From contig NZ_KB900736.1 of NCBI RefSeq assembly GCF_000379185.1, forward strand, positions 95-59,603: a stretch of DNA of 59,509 nucleotides, written 5' to 3'. Positions 10,271 to 18,979 of the stretch are shown here, piece by piece. The notes under the pieces were generated by a model. The model searched no databases and had not been told where the DNA came from. It saw nothing but the letters and a program-made list of their open reading frames with translations. The stretch's first letter is position 1. The number at the start of each line of letters is the position of its first letter. Made by a program: the position numbers and the translations under genes. This stretch comes from Capnocytophaga cynodegmi DSM 19736. Its GTDB lineage: Bacteria > Bacteroidota > Bacteroidia > Flavobacteriales > Flavobacteriaceae.

Positions 10271-11497
10271 CTATGCAGTTTTAGCTTTTAGACGTTTTTT
10301 TCTTCTTGCCACATTTGCCTGAACCACGTAATGGTCGATCGTTGGAGCAAACACGTTCATCAACAAAATTGCCAACATAACTCCCTCAGGATAAGCAGGA
10401 TTGAAGCAACGAATCATTATCGAGATGAAACCTGCCAAAAATCCGTAGATGTATTTTCCTGTATTGGTTTGTGATGCCGTAACAGGGTCAGTTGCCATAA
10501 ACACCGTACCGAAAGCAAAACCTCCAACAAGTAAGTGTTGCCAAGCCGGTAAGCTCCACAAAGTGAAAAATTTAGTTCCTTCCATTGCAGGTGCAAAAGC
10601 ATTGAAAATGTATCCCATTGCTAAACCTCCAAGAACCATACTCAACATTATTCTCCAACTTCCTATTTTAGTGAAGATTAAGAACAATCCTGCCAAAATA
10701 ATCAATAAAGTTGATGTCTCACCGATAGAACCGGGCGTAAATCCGAAGAACATATCCGATACAGAGAATTTATCTGCAATGTTATGTTGTTGAGCCAAAT
10801 GTCCAAGAATAGTTTCTCCTGAAATAGCGTCTAAATTCGCTCCTTTGGCGATTTCACCTGCTCTTTCAGTAGCTCCGTGTACCCAAATTTTGTCCCCACT
10901 CATCGAAGTTGGATAAGCGAAGAATAAGAAGGCACGGATAGTCAAAGCCGGATTCAAGATATTCATTCCTGTTCCTCCGAAAACTTCTTTTCCGATAATT
11001 ACCCCAAAGGCAACCGCAACAGCAAGCATCCAAAGTGGTAAATCCACCGGAACGATAAGCGGAACAAGCATACCTGTTACCAAATATCCTTCCTCTACTT
11101 CGTGTCCGCGAAGTGTTGCGAATATAAATTCAATTCCCAAACCAACGGCATAGGAAACCACCACAAGCGGAAGCACTTTCATTGCCCCCAATGAGAAGTT
11201 TTTCCAAGTCCAAAAATCAGGACTGAAAAATGACAATCCTGCTGCGTGAGCAAACTCTCCCGTTGCAGCATAATGCTGATAACCTGCGTTAAAAATACCG
11301 AAAATCAAACACGGAATTAGTGCCATAATCACGGTATTCATCGTACGTTTTAGGTCGTCAGCTGCCTTAATGTGCGTACCTCCGTGGGTCGTTTCATTAG
11401 GCAAATAAAGGAATGTGTGCAAAGCATTGAAAGTCGTCTCAAACTTCGTTCCTTTATACTTTTCTTTTAACGTATGTAATTTACTTTTTAAGCTCAT
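10271..11497 (-). CDS. nqrB: Na+-translocating NADH:quinone reductase subunit B
   Basis: 408 aa. A large membrane subunit that carries covalent FMN and riboflavin and lies on the electron and Na+ path. The sequence is mostly transmembrane helices. The FMN site is DAISGETILG with Thr229; Glu replaces the usual Ala in the SGAT motif. The motif GGTGMNILNPALTIRAFLFF around 174-193 is a family signature. It is preceded by the ClbS-like gene, 19 nt away, instead of directly by nqrA. Confidence 0.95.
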   Translation of the reverse strand: MSLKSKLHTLKEKYKGTKFETTFNALHTFLYLPNETTHGGTHIKAADDLKRTMNTVIMALIPCLIFGIFNAGYQHYAATGEFAHAAGLSFFSPDFWTWKNFSLGAMKVLPLVVVSYAVGLGIEFIFATLRGHEVEEGYLVTGMLVPLIVPVDLPLWMLAVAVAFGVIIGKEVFGGTGMNILNPALTIRAFLFFAYPTSMSGDKIWVHGATERAGEIAKGANLDAISGETILGHLAQQHNIADKFSVSDMFFGFTPGSIGETSTLLIILAGLFLIFTKIGSWRIMLSMVLGGLAMGYIFNAFAPAMEGTKFFTLWSLPAWQHLLVGGFAFGTVFMATDPVTASQTNTGKYIYGFLAGFISIMIRCFNPAYPEGVMLAILLMNVFAPTIDHYVVQANVARRKKRLKAKTA

Positions 11498-11516
11498 TTT
11501 CTTATAATAAGAATAA

Positions 11517-12020
11517 TTATTTACTTTTTATTGATTTACGAATCAGTTTTAACCCCCAATCATAATGGCTTGATGTCGACGAAACTAAGTATGAACCAAG
11601 CGATGATGTTCCCGTCCATTTGTAATATTTCTTGGTAAAAAGCTCCTCATCAGTATGATCTTTAATAATTTTAAAAACAGCCTGATGCGTACTTTCAAAA
11701 AGTTTTAGCATTTTTTCCAACGATACACCTTGGCACTCTTCCCAAATATCCCGATTCAGACGTGGCGTATCGGCAAAGGTATAACCCTCTTTCGGAATTT
11801 TGGGCTTTTCGCCTTTCATTCCTACCTTATACCAAGTTAAAAAAAGTAGATGCCAATGATATAAATGCCCGATAACATCTCGGATATTTCGATTCATAGT
11901 CTCCTGAGGAAATTCCTCATTCTTTTGAGCTTCGGATAATCCTTCAACAAACAAACATAATTTCCGATAATTATCCTCAGCTAATTTTTCAAGCTCTATT
12001 TTCGATTGCGGTCGGGGCAT
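11517..12020 (-). CDS. ClbS/DfsB family four-helix bundle protein
   Basis: 167 aa from the ATG at 12020; codons upstream begin with TTG and family members start with MPRP, as here. Motifs include NIRDVIGHLYHWH and SSTSSHYDWGLKLIRKSIKS at the end, typical of the DinB-like ClbS/DfsB group. ClbS in E. coli protects against the genotoxin colibactin by cyclopropane hydrolysis; most relatives are uncharacterised. It sits inside the nqr operon, 36 nt after nqrA and 19 nt before nqrB, so it should be co-transcribed. A link to NQR is not established. The family call is good, the function open. Confidence 0.8.
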   Translation of the reverse strand: MPRPQSKIELEKLAEDNYRKLCLFVEGLSEAQKNEEFPQETMNRNIRDVIGHLYHWHLLFLTWYKVGMKGEKPKIPKEGYTFADTPRLNRDIWEECQGVSLEKMLKLFESTHQAVFKIIKDHTDEELFTKKYYKWTGTSSLGSYLVSSTSSHYDWGLKLIRKSIKSK

Positions 12021-12056
12021 AACACTCAATTATGATATAGAATTAATTTTTTAGAA

Positions 12057-13409
12057 TCACCCCAACTCCTGCATCATTAAATCCAAACCTTCACGGATAA
12101 TCTTCTGATGGGGTTGTTTTGAAACACAAACAAATTCAGTAAGTGCAAAATCCTCAGGAGCAACTTCATACGCCCCCAAGTTTTCTAACTCATCTAAATC
12201 TTTGTACAAACACGCTTTCAAAAGTTGCATCGGATAGATATCCAACGGAAATACCTCTTCGTACATTCCCGTCATTACAAATGCACGATGTTCGCCATTG
12301 GTATTGGTGTTCAAATTATACTTTTTCTTAGGATTTAGCCAAGAAAAAGTCATTGCACGAGTTGTTGAAACTTTATTGAATACAGGTTTGTTCCAACCAA
12401 AAAACTCATAATCATCGCCTTCTGGAATTGCTGTAACTTGGTCATCGTAGTATCCTAAAAATCCGTCTTCTGACACCTTTTTACCTGTCAATACGTCACC
12501 ACTGATAACGCGTGATTTTTCTTTTTTGAGATTTCCAGAAACTACACTACCAACCTGAGCACCAGCGATTACCGAAATGTATTGCGGTTTTTCAACACAA
12601 GCTCCTGTAAGTGCCAATGTTCGGGTTAGGTTCAATTTTCCGGTAAGGAAAAGTTCGCCCATCACGACCAAATCTTGTGGAGTAACCACCCATACCACTT
12701 CCCCTTTGTTAATTGGGTCAATTTTAGCAATTTGTGTACTGACATTTCCAGCAGGATGCGGACCCGAAACATTGTGAAGAATAATGTCTTTCAGATTTCT
12801 GAAAGGCGATAAAGAGCTGTTTTTGAATACAGAAACGTGAACCTTTCCTGTGGTCAATTTTGCCAAAGCCGTCAGTGCTGTTTGTAATTGCTTTTCTTTA
12901 CCTTTTAGAACATAGTCGTAATCGGGTGCAAGAGGATTGGTTTTACAAGCCGAAACAAAAATTGCTTTTGGAGTTGTGTCTGTCCCTGCAATGATGTCGT
13001 ACGGACGTTGTTTGATAAAAGTCCAAGCCCCTGTTGAAAGCAAGAAATCCTTGATTTGGTCTGCTGACATTTTTGCAGGGTCTTTGCTTCCAAAGTCTTT
13101 AAACACTTGCTCTGTATCGGGTAAGATTTTGATTTCTAAAATCTTACGACGTTCTCCACGAACAATCTCAGCGATTTTTCCACTTACTGGAGAAGGGAAA
13201 AGCACCCGCTCGTCTTTTTTGTCGTGAAAAACGGCTTCTCCGGCTTTAACCTCTGTGCCTTCCTTCGCGATAAGCTTCGGCACAACAGAATGAAAATCAG
13301 AGGGTTTAAGACCGTACATCTTAGCCAGAGGAAGTTGCCGAGTAATCTTCTCAGCTTCCCCTTCCAAATGTATGTCCAACCCCTTTCGAATGCGGATGTC
13401 GTTTGACAT
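12057..13409 (-). CDS. nqrA: Na+-translocating NADH:quinone reductase subunit A
   Basis: 450 aa from the ATG at 13409. The frame is open further upstream, but only to a TTG that overlaps the promoter, and MSNDIRIRKGLDI is the usual N-terminus. NqrA is a cytoplasmic subunit bound to NqrB and implicated in quinone binding. It begins with the lipoyl-like domain containing VEAGEAVFHDKK-type sequence (here VKAGEAVFHDKKDERV). First gene of the nqr operon, followed by the ClbS-like gene. Confidence 0.95.
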   Translation of the reverse strand: MSNDIRIRKGLDIHLEGEAEKITRQLPLAKMYGLKPSDFHSVVPKLIAKEGTEVKAGEAVFHDKKDERVLFPSPVSGKIAEIVRGERRKILEIKILPDTEQVFKDFGSKDPAKMSADQIKDFLLSTGAWTFIKQRPYDIIAGTDTTPKAIFVSACKTNPLAPDYDYVLKGKEKQLQTALTALAKLTTGKVHVSVFKNSSLSPFRNLKDIILHNVSGPHPAGNVSTQIAKIDPINKGEVVWVVTPQDLVVMGELFLTGKLNLTRTLALTGACVEKPQYISVIAGAQVGSVVSGNLKKEKSRVISGDVLTGKKVSEDGFLGYYDDQVTAIPEGDDYEFFGWNKPVFNKVSTTRAMTFSWLNPKKKYNLNTNTNGEHRAFVMTGMYEEVFPLDIYPMQLLKACLYKDLDELENLGAYEVAPEDFALTEFVCVSKQPHQKIIREGLDLMMQELG

Positions 13410-13451
13410 ATCTGTTAAATTATTGTTAGTTAGTTTTATTAAAATTCGGTA

Positions 13452-13459
13452 CAAATATA
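13452..13459 (-). promoter_or_regulatory. nqr operon -7 element
   Basis: On the minus strand this reads TATATTTG, an exact TAnnTTTG match, 42 nt upstream of the nqrA ATG. No clear TTTG is seen at -33. Confidence 0.6.
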
Positions 13460-13562
13460 ATACTTTATCTTTATAAAAGAAGATAAAAAAGGTTTTTTTG
13501 TTATATTTTGAGCTTTAAAACTAAAATGCAAAGCTTCTTTTCAAAGCATACTAAAATTAAAT

Positions 13563-13598
13563 AAAAAAACACCCTTTCACAGGTGAAAGGATGTCTTT
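13563..13598 (-). terminator. Terminator downstream of the Ig/FGE lipoprotein gene
   Basis: Stem CCTTTCA / TGAAAGG with a 4-nt loop and extra flanking pairs. On the minus strand it is followed by a run of seven T. It separates the lipoprotein gene from the nqr promoter. Confidence 0.75.
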
Positions 13599-13622
13599 GT
13601 AAATAACTTTATTTCTTCCTTT

Positions 13623-15452
13623 TTATTGTTCAAAAACAACACGGAAACCTATGTTGTTCTGGAAAGAACCATTTGATCCACGATTTGCAGAACGACAATA
13701 ATTTGGTTTACAATACACACTTGCTCCACGACGAACAAATACTTTTTTAGCATTATCCGTTTTGTATGGTACTGGATCAACTTTAGCATCTGGAGTATAA
13801 CTTGAGCTATACTCATCAGCTGTCCATTCCCAAGCATTTCCACTCATATCGTAGATACCTAACTCATTAGCTTTCAATGTACCCACAGGATTCAATCCTT
13901 TTGAATTTCCTAAATGGTATCCCACTTCATTAACAATATTACTTCCTGAAAACTTGAATTTGTTGGATTTGATTCCTCCGAGAGAAGCGAACTCCCATTG
14001 TGCTTCTGTTGGCAATTTTCCACCAACCCATTTAGCATAAGCATTCGCTCCATACCAAGATACGTAAGTTACGGGATAATTTTCGCGACCTTTTACCACT
14101 TCATAACTATTTCCTTTCTTAACAATACCTCTTTCCCTATCTTTGTCAGCACCATAATAGTAATACATTCCCTGTTCAATTTGATTACCTTTTTCATTCA
14201 AAAACTTAACAAATTGTGCATTAGTAACCTCATATTTACTAATTCTATAACTACTTAAAGTTACAGTATTTCTAACTCTCTCATCGGGATCTCCATCATC
14301 ACTTCCCATCAAAAAACTTCCTCCTTCGACTAACACAGTTTCCATATCGTTAGGCTTTATAATATTTTCAACAACATAAACCCCTAAGGCCGCTTCTTTA
14401 CCTGAAATCTTATCTTTTATGATAACTTCAGCTTTAGTAGTTACAATTCCTTTAATTACTATCTTATTGTCGGAAATTGTTGCATTTACACCATCTGGTA
14501 AACTTACTAACTCATACTGACCACTTCCATCAACAACTTGAATTTCAACCGATTCATTAACTTTTAAACTAATATTATTTACCTCCAGATTCAATGAATA
14601 CACATTAGCTATAATCACCCTAGGTTCATTTACTTCATTAGATATTGTTATGGTTACCACTCCTGTTTTATAACCATCAATATGGATCATATCCCCATTG
14701 ATCTTCACTTTGGCTATAGACTCATCACTTGATACTACTATATAGTTACCTGCACCAGAGATAATTCGTATTTTCGTACTTTCTAATTTTTCTCCCTTCA
14801 CTGATGCTCGTTCTCTTTCAACATCGGTAAAAGCCTTAATAATCAAATTATTACCCTCATAATCTAATCCGATAACTTCCTTTTCCTTTACTATTACATT
14901 AAAAGTAGCTTCTTTACCACTCTCAACATCTTTTATTGTAGTTGTTGTAGTTCCTACTGCTACCCCAGAAATAGTAATCGTAGTTTGAGATAGTGTTGCC
15001 GTCGCGATGCTTTGGTCAGCTACAACGACTTCATACTTTCCATTTCCTGAAGAAATATTAACAACTCCCTCCTGTCCTACAAGCAAACTAACTTCTTTAG
15101 CATCAAGTTCCAAATTAAGTAACCCCTTACTTATCGAAACTTTCACACTTGAACGTTGATTAGTCTTTTTGTCCAAAACAGTAATTGTAGCTTCTCCCGC
15201 AGCAATTCCCTTAAGAGTTACATTTGAATTGGAGATAGAAGCAGTAACCACACTATTATCAGAACTCACAACTTCATACTCCCCACTACCAGCATCGATT
15301 TTAAAAGAAGCACTTTCTCCAACTTTAACTGAAACATCATTTTTGATACTTAACTTAAGGTCATCATAAGCAACCTCATCTTTTTTTGAACAATTTGTAG
15401 CAGTTATCATAACCATCAGTACAATAGCTGCATATGCAAAAAACTTTTTCAT
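13623..15452 (-). CDS. Surface lipoprotein with Ig-like repeats and a formylglycine-generating-enzyme-like domain
   Basis: 609 aa. A lipoprotein signal peptide ends at Cys21 (ITATNC). The next residues, SKKDE, resemble the QKDDE-like signal that sends Capnocytophaga lipoproteins to the cell surface. Residues about 30-365 hold four bacterial Ig-like (BIG2-type) repeats of about 80-90 aa, each with a G-x-Y-x-V segment and a conserved G-x-A/T end. From residue 370 (METVLVEGGSFLMG) to the end is an FGE-sulfatase/SUMF1-fold domain, with the usual EVTNAQFVKFLN, SWYGANAYAKW, AQWEFA, SGNAWEWT and final NIGFR. Cells use this fold for protein modification or simply for binding; catalysis is not implied here. 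Monocistronic, with its own promoter and terminator. Confidence 0.85.
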   Translation of the reverse strand: MKKFFAYAAIVLMVMITATNCSKKDEVAYDDLKLSIKNDVSVKVGESASFKIDAGSGEYEVVSSDNSVVTASISNSNVTLKGIAAGEATITVLDKKTNQRSSVKVSISKGLLNLELDAKEVSLLVGQEGVVNISSGNGKYEVVVADQSIATATLSQTTITISGVAVGTTTTTIKDVESGKEATFNVIVKEKEVIGLDYEGNNLIIKAFTDVERERASVKGEKLESTKIRIISGAGNYIVVSSDESIAKVKINGDMIHIDGYKTGVVTITISNEVNEPRVIIANVYSLNLEVNNISLKVNESVEIQVVDGSGQYELVSLPDGVNATISDNKIVIKGIVTTKAEVIIKDKISGKEAALGVYVVENIIKPNDMETVLVEGGSFLMGSDDGDPDERVRNTVTLSSYRISKYEVTNAQFVKFLNEKGNQIEQGMYYYYGADKDRERGIVKKGNSYEVVKGRENYPVTYVSWYGANAYAKWVGGKLPTEAQWEFASLGGIKSNKFKFSGSNIVNEVGYHLGNSKGLNPVGTLKANELGIYDMSGNAWEWTADEYSSSYTPDAKVDPVPYKTDNAKKVFVRRGASVYCKPNYCRSANRGSNGSFQNNIGFRVVFEQ

Positions 15453-15495
15453 AAAATTATATTTGTTATTTAGTAGATATTTTCATTTGCAGGTG

Positions 15496-15529
15496 CAAAG
15501 GTAATTATTTATTCAATAAAAAACACAAA
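15496..15529 (-). promoter_or_regulatory. Promoter of the Ig/FGE lipoprotein gene
   Basis: On the minus strand TTTG (15526-15529), a 22-nt spacer, then TACCTTTG (15496-15503), 44 nt before the ATG. Both elements match the Bacteroidetes consensus. Confidence 0.7.
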
Positions 15530-15626
15530 TAAAAATTAAAAGTTTTCATAAAAGACACCTATAAATTAAAATAACGATAAAAACCTATTTACAAAAAGCT
15601 CTCCATTTAGTATATTTACAAAAATA

Positions 15627-18344
15627 CTAACGTAATCTTCTGTCTGGTTCTTTACTCTTATCCCACTTCAAATCAGAGAGCATTGAAGATTTTATACCTA
15701 TGAAAAAGTACCAAGAATTTCTATATCCAATAGGTGTAAAATGAAAACTCATTCTGAAGCTATTCAAATCCCTTTCAAATCGCAACTGTGTATAAGTAAT
15801 TCCTTTATTTATAAAGTCGTATCCGCTTGAAATACCCACTTGCCATTTTGGTGAAAGTTCCACATTACTCGAAAACATAATAGAGTTGTTCGATATTTTT
15901 GATTCACGAGCCACATTGCTATAAGTCAAAGAATACGCCAAATTCACGTCCCAAGGAATGGATGCATTATAAAAAGAGCTTTTCTTTTCATTTTTGTCTT
16001 CTTGTTCCTCTGTTTCTTCGTCTTTGTCTTGCATATCATTTATAGGTCTTGATGACCCAAACAAATCGTCTGCACGTCCTCCCGAAGCTCTATTGTCATT
16101 ATTTTTTGTTTTGTTTTTATCTCTATTTGAAAAAGTATAACTTGTGGAAAGGTTTGCATTTGTTAAGCGGAAAAGACTTCCCCCATTATTAATATTGAAT
16201 TTCTCCATTTGCCTTCCATTCTCATCAATTGCATACGGATTTAATGTCATTCCAAAGTTTATAGGCAATTTTCCTTCAAAAAGTGAAGTTCCCCCTGTTA
16301 CCGATACAGGACTAAATTGTTTTGTTATTACATTATAACTTGAACTGAAATTCAAACTATTAAGTAACATAATTTTCTTAGGCTCTGTTTCTGTGCTATC
16401 TTTTTGCTTTACTTTTGCTTCCAAAGTATTACTCAATGAAAAGCTAATGGATTGTGATTTATTTAGCCCTGGCACTCCATAAATTCCCCCTTCAAAGCGA
16501 GTATATTGCGATTTATTTCCAAAGGCATCTGAAATATAATCCTCATAATATTGGTCGAAAGCAGGTGTGTAACCATAACTAACTGATGGTCGCATTACAT
16601 GTCTAATAGCCTGTATTTTAGCATCTTTCTTAAATCGGAAAGTTCCGTAAACTGTTGTTCCCAAACTCGCTCCCAAATTATAAGTAAGAAAGCGGTCAAA
16701 ACCATTAAGTGTGTCAATTTTTGATGCACCTATATTGCTGTTAAAATCGTTTTTACGGATTGTTTTAAATTGCCAAGTTTCGTTCAATGATGAATTCAAA
16801 CCTAAAGTTACGTACTTGAACAATTTTGTCGTAGTACTAACGGGAATTGAATGTCGTACTCCGTTTTTGGCGTCATTGAACATTTTTTTTGAAAAGAACA
16901 AACTATCAGTTGTTGAAAACCGATTATCTGCCTGCATACTATATTGAAAATTAAGACTTTTTAGAAGTCCTCTTTTTGATTGACCTTGTTTAACAAAAGG
17001 ATAAATACGCTCCATATTGGCACGTAATGCTGGTAAAGTCATTTCAATGCTTTGTGTGTTCGTATTTTGCGAATGCGATGCTGTAACAGAAAGATTTACA
17101 GAAGGATATGCAGGAAATGTTTTTGAATACGAAATTGATGAGGATAATGTATTGTTCAAAACATTGGGTGAATTAATTTGATTGTATGAATTTTGGTAAT
17201 ACCGACTACTTCCCAAATTCACAGATGCAGAAAAACTTGAGTTAGGATTTGACTTTGCATCTTTTGAATGTGTCCATTGAATATTATACAGAGTGGTTCC
17301 GCTGTAATCAGGAAGTCCTTTGATACTATAAATCTGATTTTCATAGTTCAAACTAAAATTACCAGAAAACTTATACCGCTTGTTATATGTGGATTGTGCT
17401 CTAAAACCATAACTTCCGTTTGTAAAGTAATCTCCTGTGAGTGCTAAATCCAAATGGTCACTGATAACAAAGTAATATCCTCCGTTTTGTACAAAATATC
17501 CACGATTGTTTGCTTCTCCAAAAGTAGGAAAAATAAGCCCTGAAGACCTTCCTGAAACCATCGGATAGTATGCAAAAGGAATAGCTATAGGAGTCGGTAC
17601 ATCAACAATGTACATATTACTAAACCCCGCAACTATTTTCTTTTGTGGTACAAACTTAGCCTTCCGAAGTAAAATATAATAATCTGGGTCATCTAAATCT
17701 TCTGCCGTTGTAATGATAGCATTCTTCATAAAATAGGTAGAATCATTTTCCTTTTTAATGATTTCACCCTTTATGTTATTTTCATCTTGCTTTGTGTAAG
17801 CATTTCGGATAATCGCCCTTTGCGTTTTGTAATTAAAACGAATTGAATCGGGTTCTATTACATCATCTCCTTGCTTAAACACAGGATGTTGCGTATATTC
17901 TCCAACAGAATCCTTCAATCGCCCCGCGTAAACCTCTCCTATATCAAATTTGATAAGCTCAATTCCTGCAGATATATCAATATCAGTGTACTGCACTTGT
18001 GTTTCATTGTACAGAATGATTTCACTTTTCACCTTGTTGAATACGATACTATCTTTGGCTTTGTACTTAACAATATCCTCCAAAGCCCCTTTAGGTTTTT
18101 GCAAAGAATCCTTCCTGAGTGAATCGGCTTTTTGCAGAAGAGAATCGGTTTGAGGTTTTATATTTTGTTTTTTGATAGTATCTTTGGCTGAATTTCTGGA
18201 ACGCCGCAAAGTATCCAATATTGAATAGGTATGAAAACTACGATAATCCATCTTTCGGATAGCAAATAGCTCCGCATACCAAAAGCAAGTGGTTGCGATT
18301 AATAATCCTATAAGTAAAACTATTTGTCTGCGATAATTCAGCAA
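15627..18344 (-). CDS. lptD: LPS-assembly outer-membrane protein LptD
   Basis: 905 aa. The outer-membrane barrel that inserts lipopolysaccharide on the cell surface. An N-terminal hydrophobic segment (about 8-28) is followed by an OstA-like beta-jellyroll region. The recognisable flavobacterial stretch VPTPIAIPFAYYPMVSGRSSGLIFP lies around 252-276. The remainder is barrel strands with many aromatic, Asn and Ser residues. The only start in frame near the signal sequence is TTG at 18344 (or an upstream ATT); the first ATG lies after the hydrophobic segment and would remove it. It follows the small membrane-protein gene by 26 nt, so the two probably form an operon. Confidence 0.85.
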   Translation of the reverse strand: MLNYRRQIVLLIGLLIATTCFWYAELFAIRKMDYRSFHTYSILDTLRRSRNSAKDTIKKQNIKPQTDSLLQKADSLRKDSLQKPKGALEDIVKYKAKDSIVFNKVKSEIILYNETQVQYTDIDISAGIELIKFDIGEVYAGRLKDSVGEYTQHPVFKQGDDVIEPDSIRFNYKTQRAIIRNAYTKQDENNIKGEIIKKENDSTYFMKNAIITTAEDLDDPDYYILLRKAKFVPQKKIVAGFSNMYIVDVPTPIAIPFAYYPMVSGRSSGLIFPTFGEANNRGYFVQNGGYYFVISDHLDLALTGDYFTNGSYGFRAQSTYNKRYKFSGNFSLNYENQIYSIKGLPDYSGTTLYNIQWTHSKDAKSNPNSSFSASVNLGSSRYYQNSYNQINSPNVLNNTLSSSISYSKTFPAYPSVNLSVTASHSQNTNTQSIEMTLPALRANMERIYPFVKQGQSKRGLLKSLNFQYSMQADNRFSTTDSLFFSKKMFNDAKNGVRHSIPVSTTTKLFKYVTLGLNSSLNETWQFKTIRKNDFNSNIGASKIDTLNGFDRFLTYNLGASLGTTVYGTFRFKKDAKIQAIRHVMRPSVSYGYTPAFDQYYEDYISDAFGNKSQYTRFEGGIYGVPGLNKSQSISFSLSNTLEAKVKQKDSTETEPKKIMLLNSLNFSSSYNVITKQFSPVSVTGGTSLFEGKLPINFGMTLNPYAIDENGRQMEKFNINNGGSLFRLTNANLSTSYTFSNRDKNKTKNNDNRASGGRADDLFGSSRPINDMQDKDEETEEQEDKNEKKSSFYNASIPWDVNLAYSLTYSNVARESKISNNSIMFSSNVELSPKWQVGISSGYDFINKGITYTQLRFERDLNSFRMSFHFTPIGYRNSWYFFIGIKSSMLSDLKWDKSKEPDRRLR

Positions 18345-18370
18345 GGTATTCTTCTTTGAAATGTCAAAAT

Positions 18371-18892
18371 TTAACGTAAAAACTCACGAACTTCCTCCTT
18401 TAAATGGCTCAAAGCACTTGACGAAGGCGATGGCTTGTTGATAAACTCTTTAAAAATAAATTCGGTCATCGCTTTGGAATCAGCAAGCTGCTCATCATAT
18501 GTAGCTTTACGTATTACTTGAATGGTTGCCATTTTTGCGGTTCGGATAACATTCCACAAATTTTCACTCATATAAATTTGCTGTGATAAGTTATGCTCAA
18601 ACTCCTCATCAATAGAATTTACCAAAAGGGCTTCATATTCTTTTTTAGGCAAGTTGCGAGAAGGAATGCGAAGTAGTAATTGCTGCGGACTGATGCGTTC
18701 CAAAAACAAAGCCATTCGCTCATACGCCTGTAAACGAAGCGGAAGTGAAAGCTTCTGATTTTCTTTTTGCAACAAAAATAAACGACGTTTTTCTTCGTTT
18801 TTGATTTGTAAATAGAAGAAATAATATGCAATTACACCAACAATCGCTGAAGGAACACAATACAACAAAAAAGTGACAATTTGGCTTTCCAT
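18371..18892 (-). CDS. Conserved flavobacterial membrane-anchored protein upstream of lptD
   Basis: 173 aa. One N-terminal membrane helix (about 6-28), then a charged cytoplasmic region with KENQKLSLPLRLQAYERMAL and FLERISPQQLLLR, which I recognise as a flavobacterial conserved family (possibly DUF7935; not certain). The function is unknown. It is co-oriented with lptD 26 nt downstream, and has a -7 element TATTTTTG at 18916-18923 on its strand. Confidence 0.75.
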   Translation of the reverse strand: MESQIVTFLLYCVPSAIVGVIAYYFFYLQIKNEEKRRLFLLQKENQKLSLPLRLQAYERMALFLERISPQQLLLRIPSRNLPKKEYEALLVNSIDEEFEHNLSQQIYMSENLWNVIRTAKMATIQVIRKATYDEQLADSKAMTEFIFKEFINKPSPSSSALSHLKEEVREFLR

Positions 18893-18915
18893 TTGTTATG
18901 ACATAATTTTGCGGA

Positions 18916-18958
18916 CAAAAATAATAATTTTTTCATACAAAAAAAATTCTTACCTTTG
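18916..18958. promoter_or_regulatory. Divergent promoter pair
   Basis: Minus-strand TATTTTTG (18916-18923) serves the membrane-protein/lptD genes. Plus-strand TACCTTTG (18951-18958) serves the thioredoxin lipoprotein, 21 nt before its ATG. Both fit TAnnTTTG. Confidence 0.6.
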
Positions 18959-18979
18959 GAAACTAAATTCTATTTTTTT

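Noticed and set aside
13410-13454. Upstream TTG start for nqrA.
   Set aside because: It lies in the promoter; the ATG at 13409 gives the normal NqrA N-terminus.
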